From NCBI GenBank assembly GCA_052390415.1, contig JBQTGY010000006.1:4254-68253 (forward strand): 64,000 nt of DNA. Direction: 5' to 3'. The notes beneath the pieces are model-generated. The model had not been told where the DNA came from, searched no databases, and worked only from the letters and a program-made list of their open reading frames with translations. How positions within the stretch are numbered: position 1 is the stretch's first letter; each line of letters begins with the position of its first letter. This document shows, piece by piece, positions 36,568 to 45,143 of this stretch. This DNA comes from JANNWF01 sp052390415 (lineage in GTDB: Bacteria > Pseudomonadota > Gammaproteobacteria > Xanthomonadales > Xanthomonadaceae). Made by a program: the position numbers and the translations under genes.

Positions 36568-37359
36568 TTGCTCGCCGTCGAAGGACCGCTGCGGTTGTCG
36601 GCATTTGTCTTGGTCGGGATCCTGCTGTGGGGCCTGCAGCGTCGCTTCGCCTTGCGGGGTGATGGACGCGCAGACCGCCGCCTGCTCAGCAACCTGGGTT
36701 TGGTCGTGATCGGCAGCCTGCTGTTGCGCCTTGCGTTTCCGCTGCTGGCGGTTGGTCTGGCGGTGGTTGTGGGGGCGCGCGACGGCGGCCTGTTCGGCTG
36801 GCTGCAATGGCCGCCGTGGATCGAGTTCTTGTTGGCACTACTGCTGCTGGACGCGGCGATCTATTGGCAACATCGGGCCTTTCACGTCGTGCCCTGGTTC
36901 TGGCGTCTGCATCGCGTGCACCACAGCGATATGTGCTTCGATGTGTCGACCGGCGTGCGCTTCCATCCGCTGGAGATTGTGGCGTCGATGTTGTTCAAAC
37001 TGGCCCTGGTCTGGTCGCTCGGGCCATCTGTCCTGGCTGTCATCATCTTTGAGCTGCTGTTGTCATTGGGCAGCCTCTTCACCCATAGCGACTTTGCCTT
37101 TCCCGCGCGACTGGATCGGCGTCTGCGCTGGTTGTTGGTGACACCGTCGATGCATCGCATTCATCACTCGGTCGTGCGCATGGAAACCGACAGCAACTAC
37201 GGGTTTCACCTGTCGCTGTGGGATCGGGTGTTTGGCAGTTATCGGGTGGTGCCTCTGCGGCCTGAGGTCGATATGCCGATAGGGTTGGAGGGGTTTCGCG
37301 AGGCGGGGGCACAGGGTTTGTGGGCGTTGTTGAGGCAGCCGTTTTTGAGGAGTGAGTGA
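36568..37359 (+). CDS. sterol-desaturase/fatty-acid-hydroxylase family membrane enzyme
   Basis: The 264-aa protein uses a TTG start 11 bp after the previous gene. It has five or six membrane segments and the eight-histidine set of a diiron hydroxylase: H102/H106 (HRAFH), H115/H118/H119 (HRVHH), H173 (HSDF) and H196/H199/H200 (HRIHH). Such enzymes hydroxylate or desaturate lipids using O2. In this cluster it may modify a lipid or lipid-linked arsenical, but that is inference; it may also be an unrelated passenger. Confidence 0.85.
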   Translation: MLAVEGPLRLSAFVLVGILLWGLQRRFALRGDGRADRRLLSNLGLVVIGSLLLRLAFPLLAVGLAVVVGARDGGLFGWLQWPPWIEFLLALLLLDAAIYWQHRAFHVVPWFWRLHRVHHSDMCFDVSTGVRFHPLEIVASMLFKLALVWSLGPSVLAVIIFELLLSLGSLFTHSDFAFPARLDRRLRWLLVTPSMHRIHHSVVRMETDSNYGFHLSLWDRVFGSYRVVPLRPEVDMPIGLEGFREAGAQGLWALLRQPFLRSE

Positions 37360-37662
37360 TGAATCGCTTAAGTGGGTTATCTGGTCATTCTCGCGAACGC
37401 CGGAATCCAGCTTCTGCTCGTCATTCCGGCGTGAGCCGGAGTCCAGTTTTCACTTTTCTCGCTTTGGTTTCGCTCGCCAGCCAACCGCGCACTTCCAAGT
37501 GCTCGAACATTCGCGCCTTTCCCCCTAGCCCGGCTGCGCTGCTCGGCGCGACGACGGGACCCAACATCAAGAGCAAGAGCAAGAGCTAAATCAAGAGAAA
37601 GAGTCTCCAGGTCCCGAATCCCGAATCCCGAATCCCGAATCCCGAATCCCGAATCCCGAAAA
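37360..37662. other. 303-bp intergenic region of repeats before arsS
   Basis: There is no gene here. The left part (about 37379-37450) holds CCGGAATCCAGC and CGTCATTCCGGCGTGAGCCG, a dispersed inverted-repeat motif. Near 37569-37587 a six-base AAGAGC/CAAGAG run repeats three times. At the right edge the CCCGAAT heptamer array runs to 3 bp before the arsS start codon. Confidence 0.7.
37612..37660 (+). repeat. seven perfect copies of the heptamer TCCCGAA
   Basis: TCCCGAA repeats seven times without a mismatch from 37612 to 37660; the arsS ATG is at 37663. Such heptamer tracts are familiar in Xanthomonad genomes and are prone to copy-number slippage. Because the array fills the space where a ribosome site should be, copy change would alter spacing of the promoter from the gene but not the reading frame. 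Confidence 0.9.
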
Positions 37663-38625
37663 ATGCACAACACCTGGCCCCAGCTTCAAGGCGGTGACTT
37701 TCCCGCCATTCAACGTCGTGGGTTGAGCACGTTGCAGCTCAATCTTGGATATTTGTGCAACTTGAGTTGCATTCATTGCCATGTGAATGCGGGGCCGCGG
37801 CGGACCGAGTTGATGGATCGGGCGACGATGCAGGTGGCCTTGGAAGTGGCTGAGCGGCATGCGGTCAAACAGTTCGATTTGACCGGCGGGTCGCCGGAAA
37901 TGAATCCAGACTTTCGCTGGTTGGTGGCCGAGGCAAGGGCGCGCGGGATAGCGGTGATGGATCGTTTGAATCCGACCATCATGGAAGAGGCGGGTTACGA
38001 ATGGGTGGCTGAGTTCCTGGCCGCCCAGCGCGTCGAGGCCGTGGCGTCCTTGCCCTGTTACAGCGCGGCCAATGTGGACGAACAGCGTGGTGAAGGCGTG
38101 TTTGCATCGTCGATTCGGGCCTTGCAGACATTGAACGCGCTGGGCTACGGCAAACCTGATAGCGGGCTGGTGCTGAATCTGGTCTACAACCCGAACGGCG
38201 CCTTTCTGCCACCCGATCAAGCCAAGCTGGAAGCCGACTACAAACAATTGCTCGGCGAGCGCTTCGGGATCGTCTTCAACCAGTTGTTCGCACTCGCCAA
38301 CATGCCGATCAAACGCTATGGCTCGTGGCTGGTGTCCAAAGGCAAGTTCGACGACTACATGCAGACCTTGCGCAACGCGCATCGGCCGGAGAACGTCGCC
38401 AACGTGATGTGTCGCGACCTGATCAGCGTCGATTGGCGCGGCTATTTGTACGACTGCGACTTCAACCAGATGCTCGATTTGCCGACCGAAAGCAGCGGTG
38501 AGCAGCGGCCGCATTTGCGTGACTTGCTGAGCGAGCCTGTGCCGCGCCGCATCGCCGTCGCCAAACATTGTTTCGGTTGCACGGCGGGGCAGGGTTCCAG
38601 CTGTGGCGGTGCGCTTGCGGCCTGA
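37663..38625 (+). CDS. arsS: arsenosugar biosynthesis radical SAM protein ArsS
   Basis: The 320-aa protein begins MHNTWPQLQGGDFPAIQRRG and has the radical SAM cluster motif CxxxCxxC at C32, C36 and C39 (CNLSCIHC). A C-terminal Cys-rich tail (C303, C306, C314 in CFGCTAGQGSSCGG) is the ArsS hallmark and probably binds a second cluster. ArsS adds a 5'-deoxyadenosyl unit to dimethylarsinite, giving the arsenosugar precursor, after ArsM. It is separated from the rest of the cluster by 303 bp of repeats and may have its own promoter. No standard ribosome site is visible because the heptamer array occupies the spot. Confidence 0.9.
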   Translation: MHNTWPQLQGGDFPAIQRRGLSTLQLNLGYLCNLSCIHCHVNAGPRRTELMDRATMQVALEVAERHAVKQFDLTGGSPEMNPDFRWLVAEARARGIAVMDRLNPTIMEEAGYEWVAEFLAAQRVEAVASLPCYSAANVDEQRGEGVFASSIRALQTLNALGYGKPDSGLVLNLVYNPNGAFLPPDQAKLEADYKQLLGERFGIVFNQLFALANMPIKRYGSWLVSKGKFDDYMQTLRNAHRPENVANVMCRDLISVDWRGYLYDCDFNQMLDLPTESSGEQRPHLRDLLSEPVPRRIAVAKHCFGCTAGQGSSCGGALAA

Positions 38626-38676
38626 AGCAACGCGAAGGCTTCCAAACCTTGGCCGCTTGTTAAGCCACTTGGAAGT

Positions 38677-38696
38677 CAAGGTCCAAAAGGGCCTTG
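38677..38696 (+). terminator. possible hairpin after arsS
   Basis: CAAGGTCCAAAAGGGCCTTG folds into an 8-bp stem with a 4-base AAAA loop and one G-T pair, 52 bp after the arsS stop. There is no clear T-run, so it is only a weak terminator candidate. Confidence 0.3.
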
Positions 38697-38916
38697 CTGG
38701 CCTTCATCAAGTCCTTCTGTCAGCCACGGTAAATCTAGTTGGCGGGCGCGTGAACGAGTGATTTTCGCAAGTGCGCGATGGCGCATTGGTCGCCGGATAC
38801 TGCGGCCGCCGGTCAGGCCGGCAAACAAGTCAATCACCCCAGCCAATAGTCGCCGCTATGCAGCGTCAGGTCGCGATGGGCTGGGATTGTCTCGGACTCA
38901 CCACAAGGATTGCCTC

Positions 38917-39456
38917 ATGTTCAAACACCTTTTGCTTGGCGCGGTTGCTAACGCCCTGTTGTTCGGCTCACTGGCTGCAAGCGCTCAGGATCGCCCGTTC
39001 TATCTGCACGGCACCATTGGCGAAGGCACGATCGAAGATTCCCGTTTCGTCGACGACGATAACGATACCGCGCTCGGGCTTCGCTTTGGCTGGCGCTTCC
39101 TGCCGTGGCTGGCGGTGGAGGCGGGCTATGGTCAGCTCGGTGATTACCAGCCGAACTGTGGAGGTGAAATTTGCCCGGCCGTGGTTTTTCCGGAGCTTGA
39201 GTATGAAAGCATCGAACTAGGCCTGAACGCGCGCGTGCCGTTTGGCGAAACCCCGATGTTCGGCGTTGCACGCGTCGGCGTGCATGAGTTTGATGTCGGC
39301 TTTGGTGGCTCGGAAACCGAGCCCTATTACGGAATCGGCTTCGGCTACGCCTTCAACGACCGCTTCAGCGTGAGCCTCGATTGGGATCGTTATGAAACGG
39401 GTGTGTCGCGCTTCAATGTGGATCGGTTGGGGCTGGGATTGGAAGTGGCGTTTTAG
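38917..39456 (+). CDS. outer-membrane beta-barrel protein, paralogue 1
   Basis: The ATG at 38917 gives 179 aa with a signal peptide (MFKHLLLGAVANALLFGSLA, cut near ASAQ) and alternating hydrophobic strands ending in an aromatic residue (LGLEVAF), as in an eight-stranded barrel of the OmpA/OmpX type. A loop Cys pair (NCGGEIC) could form a disulfide. It is clearly related to the gene at 40450-40998, with the same motifs FYLHG, FGWR.LPWLAVE, RVPFG and DVGFGGS. Function unknown. Confidence 0.82.
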   Translation: MFKHLLLGAVANALLFGSLAASAQDRPFYLHGTIGEGTIEDSRFVDDDNDTALGLRFGWRFLPWLAVEAGYGQLGDYQPNCGGEICPAVVFPELEYESIELGLNARVPFGETPMFGVARVGVHEFDVGFGGSETEPYYGIGFGYAFNDRFSVSLDWDRYETGVSRFNVDRLGLGLEVAF

Positions 39457-39459
39457 GCC

Positions 39460-39516
39460 ACGCTTCACCGACGCACGCCGCGCCTCATTGGCGAGGCGTG
39501 CGCTTGTTTTCTGGTC
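39460..39516 (+). terminator. candidate terminator between the barrel gene and queF
   Basis: GCACGCCGCGCCTCATTGGC and GAGGCGTGCGC can form an imperfect GC-rich hairpin followed by TTGTTTTC. It lies just after the barrel gene stop and overlaps the end of queF on the other strand, so it could serve the convergent pair. Pairing is not perfect. Confidence 0.4.
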
Positions 39517-40372
39517 CCACTCGCGGCTCGCTGCTGCGCCAGGGGTTGATGTCGATGCCGCCGCGGCGCGTGTAGCGGGCATACACCAGCAAGGTTGTCG
39601 GCGCGCAGCGCTCGCGCAGATCGACAAACATCCGCTCGACACAATGTTCGTGGAAGTCGGCGTGTTCACGAAAGCTGGCGACATAACGCAGCAAGCCGCC
39701 ACGATCAATCCGCGGGCCGCTGTAGGTGACGTGCAGCGTAGCCCAATCGGGTTGGCCGGTGACCGGGCAGTTCGACTTCAATGCATCGCTGGTCAGCGTT
39801 TCGGTCACCGGATGCTGCGCGTCCGCGTGCAGCAAGCCTGCGTCGGGTGGACCGTAGTGATCGATATCGACATCGGCATCGTCGATGGATTCGCCCTGCA
39901 TGCCAACGACGACAATTGAACGTGAGTCGGTGTGCGCCATCACGTCGACGCTGACCTCAGCGCCAGCGACAGCGCTGAGGTCGCGGTGCAGGGTTGCCTC
40001 CACATCGGAAATGTCATCGACACGCTGTTGCATGAAGCCGTTCAAGTACAACTTCAGCGACTTCGATTCGATCAGGTTGGGTGAGTCTGCCGGCACATCC
40101 AGACGCAGCAGGGCGACACGCGGTCGACCTCGCACATCGAGCCAGGAAAACTCGTAGGCATTCCATATGTCGGCACCAAAAAATGTGTGCCCAATGTCAG
40201 TGCCAAGCGTTGCGCGTTGGCCTGCACGCGCAATCGGAAAAAGTCGGCCTGGGTCGTAGTGGCCGGCATAGATCGTGGCCTTGCCAAGCGCGGAGTCATG
40301 AACAGTGTGCATCGACAAAGTGTAGGTCAGTCGCGGCTTGTCGTAAGCTTCGTGGTGGTCCGGGTGATTCAT
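39485..40372 (-). CDS. queF: NADPH-dependent 7-cyano-7-deazaguanine reductase
   Basis: The ATG at 40372 gives 295 aa, the long two-subdomain (E. coli-like) QueF length. The catalytic nucleophile is C202 in SNCPVTGQPDW, and ESKSLKLYLNGF (residues 102-113) is the substrate-binding T-fold motif. It reduces preQ0 to preQ1 in queuosine synthesis in the cytosol. The frame is open up to 40435, but those extra residues overlap the promoter of the divergent barrel gene. No other queuosine gene is adjacent. Confidence 0.93.
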   Translation of the reverse strand: MNHPDHHEAYDKPRLTYTLSMHTVHDSALGKATIYAGHYDPGRLFPIARAGQRATLGTDIGHTFFGADIWNAYEFSWLDVRGRPRVALLRLDVPADSPNLIESKSLKLYLNGFMQQRVDDISDVEATLHRDLSAVAGAEVSVDVMAHTDSRSIVVVGMQGESIDDADVDIDHYGPPDAGLLHADAQHPVTETLTSDALKSNCPVTGQPDWATLHVTYSGPRIDRGGLLRYVASFREHADFHEHCVERMFVDLRERCAPTTLLVYARYTRRGGIDINPWRSSEPRVGPENKRTPRQ

Positions 40373-40449
40373 CGCTTGGGACCGCGAAGCCGTCTGCCCC
40401 AGAGCAAGAACGGCGATACCATTCCCCGACGACAATCAAGGATCAGATC
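40373..40449. promoter_or_regulatory. divergent promoter region of queF and the second barrel gene
   Basis: The 77-bp space between two start codons pointing away from each other must carry both promoters. AAGGATC lies 10-15 bp before the barrel start. No clear consensus boxes or preQ1 riboswitch are recognisable. Confidence 0.4.
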
Positions 40450-40998
40450 ATGCGCAAACACACCCTGCTTGGAACCACCCTCAGTGCCTTGCTGCTGTGC
40501 GCGACCGCCGCCCACGCGCAGGACACCAGCTTCTATCTGCACGGCAGCCTTGGTCAGGGCACCATCGAGACCGAGCAGTTCGTGGCGTATGACGATGACA
40601 AGGACACCACCTTGGCGGTGGCGTTCGGCTGGCGCTTGCGGCCATGGTTGGCGGTCGAGTTCGGCTACAACGATTTTGGCAACTACCAGTCGCGCTGCCC
40701 GGCGGCCGTGTGCCCGCCACTGCTCGTGTTTCGCGATCTCGACTACACCAGTTTCGAGCTTGGCCTGAACTTCCGCGTGCCGTTTGGTGACAGCGGCGTG
40801 TTCGGCCAAGCGCGCGCTGGCGTGCACAACTGGGATGTCGGCTTTGGCGGCTCCAACACGGATCCGCGTTACGGCTTGGGCGTCGGTTATGTCATCAACG
40901 ACCGCTTTGACGTGAGCCTGGACTTCGACCAGTACCAGACCGACAACGCCATTCGCGATCTGGATCGCGTGAGCGTAGGCGTCGACTTCAAGTTCTGA
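40450..40998 (+). CDS. outer-membrane beta-barrel protein, paralogue 2
   Basis: The ATG at 40450 gives 182 aa with signal peptide MRKHTLLGTTLSALLLCATA (cut near AHAQ) and the same barrel pattern as the gene at 38917, including FYLHGSLGQGTIE, PWLAVEFGY, NFRVPFGDSG and a terminal aromatic (DFKF). A Cys pair (RCPAAVC) occupies the same loop. Roughly half of aligned residues look identical by eye. The duplication, with queF lying in between, suggests a local gene-copy event. Function unknown. Confidence 0.82.
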   Translation: MRKHTLLGTTLSALLLCATAAHAQDTSFYLHGSLGQGTIETEQFVAYDDDKDTTLAVAFGWRLRPWLAVEFGYNDFGNYQSRCPAAVCPPLLVFRDLDYTSFELGLNFRVPFGDSGVFGQARAGVHNWDVGFGGSNTDPRYGLGVGYVINDRFDVSLDFDQYQTDNAIRDLDRVSVGVDFKF

Positions 40999-41107
40999 TC
41001 TCACTCGCCTCGGCTCCAGTCGACTGCGACTGCGAGCCGGGGAGTTGTGACGTGAGCCTGCGCCCGTCCGCCTGATGGTGCGCGGGTGCCGTTGTCAGCA
41101 TCGCTGC

Positions 41108-43222
41108 ATGAAATCGCGTACTCGCACAACCAAGCCGCTGCCAGCGCTCCTGCTGGGATTGCTTTCCTGCTTTACGACGTGTCCGTTGTTGGCGCAATCG
41201 CCGACGAGCGTCGATACCCGTCGAGCTGCCGCTGAAGGCAAACTGGCCACCCGTCTGGATGGCGTTCACGTCGTTGCTCGTCGATTGCGTGATCGCGCCC
41301 TTGAGGCCACCTCGCGCGTGTCCGACGAGCGCATTTCCCGCATCGCAGCGAGCCATGCCAACGAATCCCTGAGCCGCCTGCCTGGCGTATGGATCAGCCG
41401 TGGCAGCGGACAAGAACAACTGACCGCGATCCGCTCACCCGTGCTCACGGGAACCGGCGCCTGCGGCGCTTTCCTGATGCTCGAAGACGGCGTGCCGATT
41501 CGCCCGGCCGCGTTCTGCAACGTCAACCAGTTGGCTGAGTTGCCCACCGAGTTGGCCGGCGGCATCGAAGTGCTGCGCGGTCCCGGCACGGCGGTACACG
41601 GATCGAATGCGCTGCACGGCGTGATCGATGTGCGGCCGCGCCGCATCGATGAAGAATTGCGCGCTGGCAGTTTCGAGACCGGCGCGCAGGACTTCGCGCG
41701 GATCATGGCGAGCGCCGCTGATGGCGAACGTTGGCGCATCGATGGCGTTGCCACGGATGCCGGCAGTTTCCGCGTCGACGAAGGCTATCGGCAGCACAAA
41801 TGGGTGGCGCAGTGGCAGGACGCGCAACGCTCGGGTGAGCCGCGCCTGCTGCTGTCGGCCAGTCGTCTGGATCAGGATACCGCTGGGTTCATCGCAGGAT
41901 TTGACGCCTACCGCGACAGTAGGCGCGACGACAACGCCAACCCGGAGGCATTTCGACGCGGGCATGCGCTGCGCCTGCAAGGGCGCTGGTCATGGTGGCT
42001 CGACGACGAGGCAAGTCTTTCCTTTGTGCCGTATGCCCGCACCGATGCGATGCGCTTCCTGCAACACTTCAATCTCGGCCAACCGTTGGAGGAAAACCAA
42101 AGCGAGAGTGTCGGTGCGCAGCTGCTGTGGCAACGTGAGGGTGGCTGGCAGCCGCAGGCGGGAATGGATTTCGAGTTCGCCAGCGGGGATTTGCTGGAAA
42201 TCCAAGCGCAGGCGCTGACGACCGGCACTGCCGCGCAACAGGCTATTCGCCCGGCAGGACGTCACTACGACTATTCCGTCGACACTGCCAATGTCGCCGC
42301 GTTTGTGCAGTGGAATATGGCGCTGGCTTCGCGTTGGCAGCTGCAGGCAGGACTGCGCGGTGAAGTGCACCGATTTGACTATGCCAACCGCATCGGTGAC
42401 GGCAACCTGCGCGATGACGGCAGCGCCTGTGGTTTTGGTGGTTGCCTGTTCAACCGACCGGCGGATCGGCGCGACCAGTTTTCGGATGCCAGCGGCAGCA
42501 TCGGCCTGCAATGGGATGTGCATGATCAGCACGCCATCGTTGCTCGCTTGGCGCGTGCGTTCCGGGTGCCACAAGCCGGCGAGCTGTATCGCTTGCAGCG
42601 TGGACAAGCGGTGGCGGACTTGCAGCCGGAAACCTTGGTCGGACTGGAATTGGGCTGGCGCGCGCAAGCACGGTCATGGTCGGCGACCGTGGACGCGTAT
42701 GACTACCGCAAGCAGCACGTGATTCTGCGTGATGCGCTGGGTTTCACCATCAATGACGGCCGCACGCGCCATCGTGGAGTCGAGTCCGGCGTGCAATGGC
42801 AGTGGCATCCGCAGTGGTCGCTCGGTGCCGAGCTTGCCTTTGCCGATCATCGTTACGCGTTTGATCGCGACGCGGCGGCGGGCGAAGTGATCCGCGTTGG
42901 CAATCGCATCGATACCGCGCCGCGTTGGTTGGGCGGTGCACGATTGGCGCACACGCGAGCGCTCGCAGGCGAGTTCGAGCTGGAGTGGCGACATCAGGGC
43001 AGTTACGACCTCGATGCCGCCAACACCGCGCGCTATCCCGGCCATGACCTGCTCAACCTGCGCTGGCACCGCGCTTTCAATGATCGCTGGACGCTGAGTG
43101 CCCGCGTGTTGAACGTGCAGGACCGTCGCTATGCCGAGCGCGCGGATTTCGCCTTCGGTCAATACCGCTACTTTCCCGGCGCAGGTCGCGAATTGTTCGT
43201 GTCGATCGCCTGGCAACGCTGA
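41108..43222 (+). CDS. TonB-dependent receptor
   Basis: The ATG at 41108 gives 704 aa with a signal peptide, a plug domain (residues about 50-170, with NESLSRLPGVWISRGSG and the plug motif VLRGPGTAVHGSNALHGVIDV) and a long barrel ending ELFVSIAWQR. A plug disulfide is likely between Cys in GACGAFL and FCNVNQL. It imports an unknown siderophore, vitamin or other ligand with energy from TonB. It lies 28 bp ahead of oleC on the same strand; a GC-only palindrome (GAGCGCCGGCGCTC) overlaps its stop. Functional connection to olefin synthesis is not established. Confidence 0.88.
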   Translation: MKSRTRTTKPLPALLLGLLSCFTTCPLLAQSPTSVDTRRAAAEGKLATRLDGVHVVARRLRDRALEATSRVSDERISRIAASHANESLSRLPGVWISRGSGQEQLTAIRSPVLTGTGACGAFLMLEDGVPIRPAAFCNVNQLAELPTELAGGIEVLRGPGTAVHGSNALHGVIDVRPRRIDEELRAGSFETGAQDFARIMASAADGERWRIDGVATDAGSFRVDEGYRQHKWVAQWQDAQRSGEPRLLLSASRLDQDTAGFIAGFDAYRDSRRDDNANPEAFRRGHALRLQGRWSWWLDDEASLSFVPYARTDAMRFLQHFNLGQPLEENQSESVGAQLLWQREGGWQPQAGMDFEFASGDLLEIQAQALTTGTAAQQAIRPAGRHYDYSVDTANVAAFVQWNMALASRWQLQAGLRGEVHRFDYANRIGDGNLRDDGSACGFGGCLFNRPADRRDQFSDASGSIGLQWDVHDQHAIVARLARAFRVPQAGELYRLQRGQAVADLQPETLVGLELGWRAQARSWSATVDAYDYRKQHVILRDALGFTINDGRTRHRGVESGVQWQWHPQWSLGAELAFADHRYAFDRDAAAGEVIRVGNRIDTAPRWLGGARLAHTRALAGEFELEWRHQGSYDLDAANTARYPGHDLLNLRWHRAFNDRWTLSARVLNVQDRRYAERADFAFGQYRYFPGAGRELFVSIAWQR

Positions 43223-43250
43223 GCGCCGGCGCTCGCACTAAACTTCAGGC

Positions 43251-44927
43251 ATGACTGAACCCTGCAACATCGCCGCCGCCTTGCCGCGCATGGCCAGCGA
43301 GCGACCGGACCAGATCGCCATCCGCTGCCCCAGTGGACGCCGCGCTGACGGTGGCGTCGCCTATGCCAATGCCAATGCACTCAGCTACGCCGATCTGGAT
43401 CAACGCAGCAATGCGATCGCCGCCGGATTGCACGCTGCAGGCGTGAGTCGCGGCATGCATGCCGCACTGATGGTGCGGCCATCGCCGGAGTTGTTTTTGC
43501 TGATGTTCGCGCTGTTCAAATTGGGTGCGGTGCCGGTGTTGATCGATCCGGGCATTTCCAAGCGCGCGCTCAAACAATGTCTGGACGAAGCCGCACCGGT
43601 GGCATTCATCGGCATCCCGCTGGCACACGCCGCGCGCTGTGTGCTCGGTTGGGCGCGCAAGCATGTGCGTTTGCCGATCACCGTTGGGCAGCGCTGGTTT
43701 TGGGGCGGACAGACACTTGAGGATATTGAAGCGCGTGGCGCGACGCTGCCGTTTGCCATCGCCGACACCGCGCCCGACGAGATTGCCGCCATTCTGTTCA
43801 CCTCGGGCTCGACCGGAGTGCCCAAGGGCGTGGTCTATCGGCACCGGCATTTTGTGGCGCAGATTGACCTGTTGCGCGAGGCGCTGGCGATTGCTCCTGG
43901 CGGTATCGACCTACCCACCTTTCCGCCCTTCGCATTGTTTGATCCGGCGCTGGGACTGACCAGTGTCATCCCCGACATGGATCCCACGCGACCCGCCCAA
44001 GCCGATCCGCGCAAGTTGATCCAGGCCATCAACGACTTCAGCGTGACCCGCATGTTTGGTTCGCCAGCGCTGCTGGACACCTTGAGTCGGTTCGGCGAAA
44101 CGCAGCGGGTGAACTTGCCGAGCTTGAGCCAAGTGACTTCAGCGGGCGCTCCGGTGCCGCCCGAGGTGGTCGCCCGCATGCAAGCCATGTTGCCTGCTGA
44201 TGCCCAAATCTGGACGCCGTACGGTGCCACCGAGTGCCTGCCCGTCGCCGTCATCGAAGGCCGCGAACTGCGAGCGACCCGCGAAGCCACCGAGTCCGGT
44301 GCTGGCACCTGCGTGGGAAGACCCGTGCGTGGCAACGATGTGCGGATCATCGCGATTGTTGATGCCGCGCTTCCGAGTTGGTCCGATGTCAGCGAATTGC
44401 CGACTGGCGAAGTGGGCGAAATCACGGTCGCCGGTCCATCGGTCACCGATGCTTACTTCGCCCGACCAGCCGCCACGGCGCTGGCCAAGATAAGCGAAAC
44501 GCTTGCCGATGGCGGCTTGCGTATCGTCCATCGAATGGGCGATCTCGGCTGGTTCGATCAAGACGGTCGACTCTGGTTCTGTGGCCGCAAGACGCAGCGT
44601 CTCGAGACCGCCAACGGCCCGCTTTACACGGAGCAGGTCGAGCCGATCTTCTGCACCTTGCCCGAGGTGCGTCGCGCGGCCTTGGTCGGTGTCGGCGCGC
44701 GTGGGCAACAGCTGCCGGTGATCTGCATCGAGTTGCTGCCCGCCACGCCGCGCCGTGCGCGTCGCGACCTGCTCGTCCGTCTACGCGAAGTCGCCAGTCG
44801 GCATGCACGCACCGCGGCTATCACGAACTTTCTGTTTCATCGCCGGTTTCCGGTCGATATCCGCCACAACGCAAAGATTGGCCGCGAACAGTTGGCGGTG
44901 TGGGCGGCGGGAAAGTTGGGACGCTAG
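43251..44927 (+). CDS. oleC: OleC, beta-lactone synthetase of olefin biosynthesis
   Basis: The 558-aa ANL-family AMP-ligase begins MTEPCNIAAALPRMASERPD, matching the start of Xanthomonas OleC. The P-loop is FTSGSTGVPKG; WTPYGATE carries the acyl-AMP motif, and GDLGWFDQDGRLWFCGRKTQ the C-terminal core. OleC closes beta-hydroxy acids to cis-beta-lactones, which OleB decarboxylates to the olefin. The partner oleA and oleB genes are not in this window, although they usually lie together with oleC and oleD. Confidence 0.9.
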   Translation: MTEPCNIAAALPRMASERPDQIAIRCPSGRRADGGVAYANANALSYADLDQRSNAIAAGLHAAGVSRGMHAALMVRPSPELFLLMFALFKLGAVPVLIDPGISKRALKQCLDEAAPVAFIGIPLAHAARCVLGWARKHVRLPITVGQRWFWGGQTLEDIEARGATLPFAIADTAPDEIAAILFTSGSTGVPKGVVYRHRHFVAQIDLLREALAIAPGGIDLPTFPPFALFDPALGLTSVIPDMDPTRPAQADPRKLIQAINDFSVTRMFGSPALLDTLSRFGETQRVNLPSLSQVTSAGAPVPPEVVARMQAMLPADAQIWTPYGATECLPVAVIEGRELRATREATESGAGTCVGRPVRGNDVRIIAIVDAALPSWSDVSELPTGEVGEITVAGPSVTDAYFARPAATALAKISETLADGGLRIVHRMGDLGWFDQDGRLWFCGRKTQRLETANGPLYTEQVEPIFCTLPEVRRAALVGVGARGQQLPVICIELLPATPRRARRDLLVRLREVASRHARTAAITNFLFHRRFPVDIRHNAKIGREQLAVWAAGKLGR

Positions 44928-44957
44928 GGGCGCGAAACGCGGGACTTGGGACTCCGA

Positions 44958-45051
44958 GTGCGTCACGCGACGCACTTCATGGTTTTGTCGGAGCGCCGGC
45001 AGGCGCGTTCAAATGTTTGGGCCCACTGTGATCGCGCCTGCTGGCGCTACC
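44958..45051. repeat. hairpin-rich intergenic element between oleC and oleD
   Basis: GTGCGTCACGCGACGCAC (44958-44975) is one hairpin. GGAGCGCCGGCAGGCGCG (44990-45007) pairs with CGCGCCTGCTGGCGCTACC (45033-45051) to form a second. A short AGTCCCC/AGTCCCC direct repeat follows near 45072-45086. These look like REP-type repeats and would also reduce read-through from oleC to oleD. Confidence 0.6.
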
Positions 45052-45143
45052 GCAAAATGGATAACCGCAAAGAGTCCCCAGTCCCCAGTCCCGCCCTTCA
45101 ACTCAGCTAGCATTCCCCCACGTTCCACAGAAGCAGCAAACGC

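Noticed and set aside
37612..37660. CRISPR array
   Set aside because: A uniform 7-bp tandem repeat without spacers is a microsatellite, not a CRISPR array.
44928..45143. Additional small gene between oleC and oleD
   Set aside because: Short frames lack ribosome sites and the region is explained by hairpin repeats.
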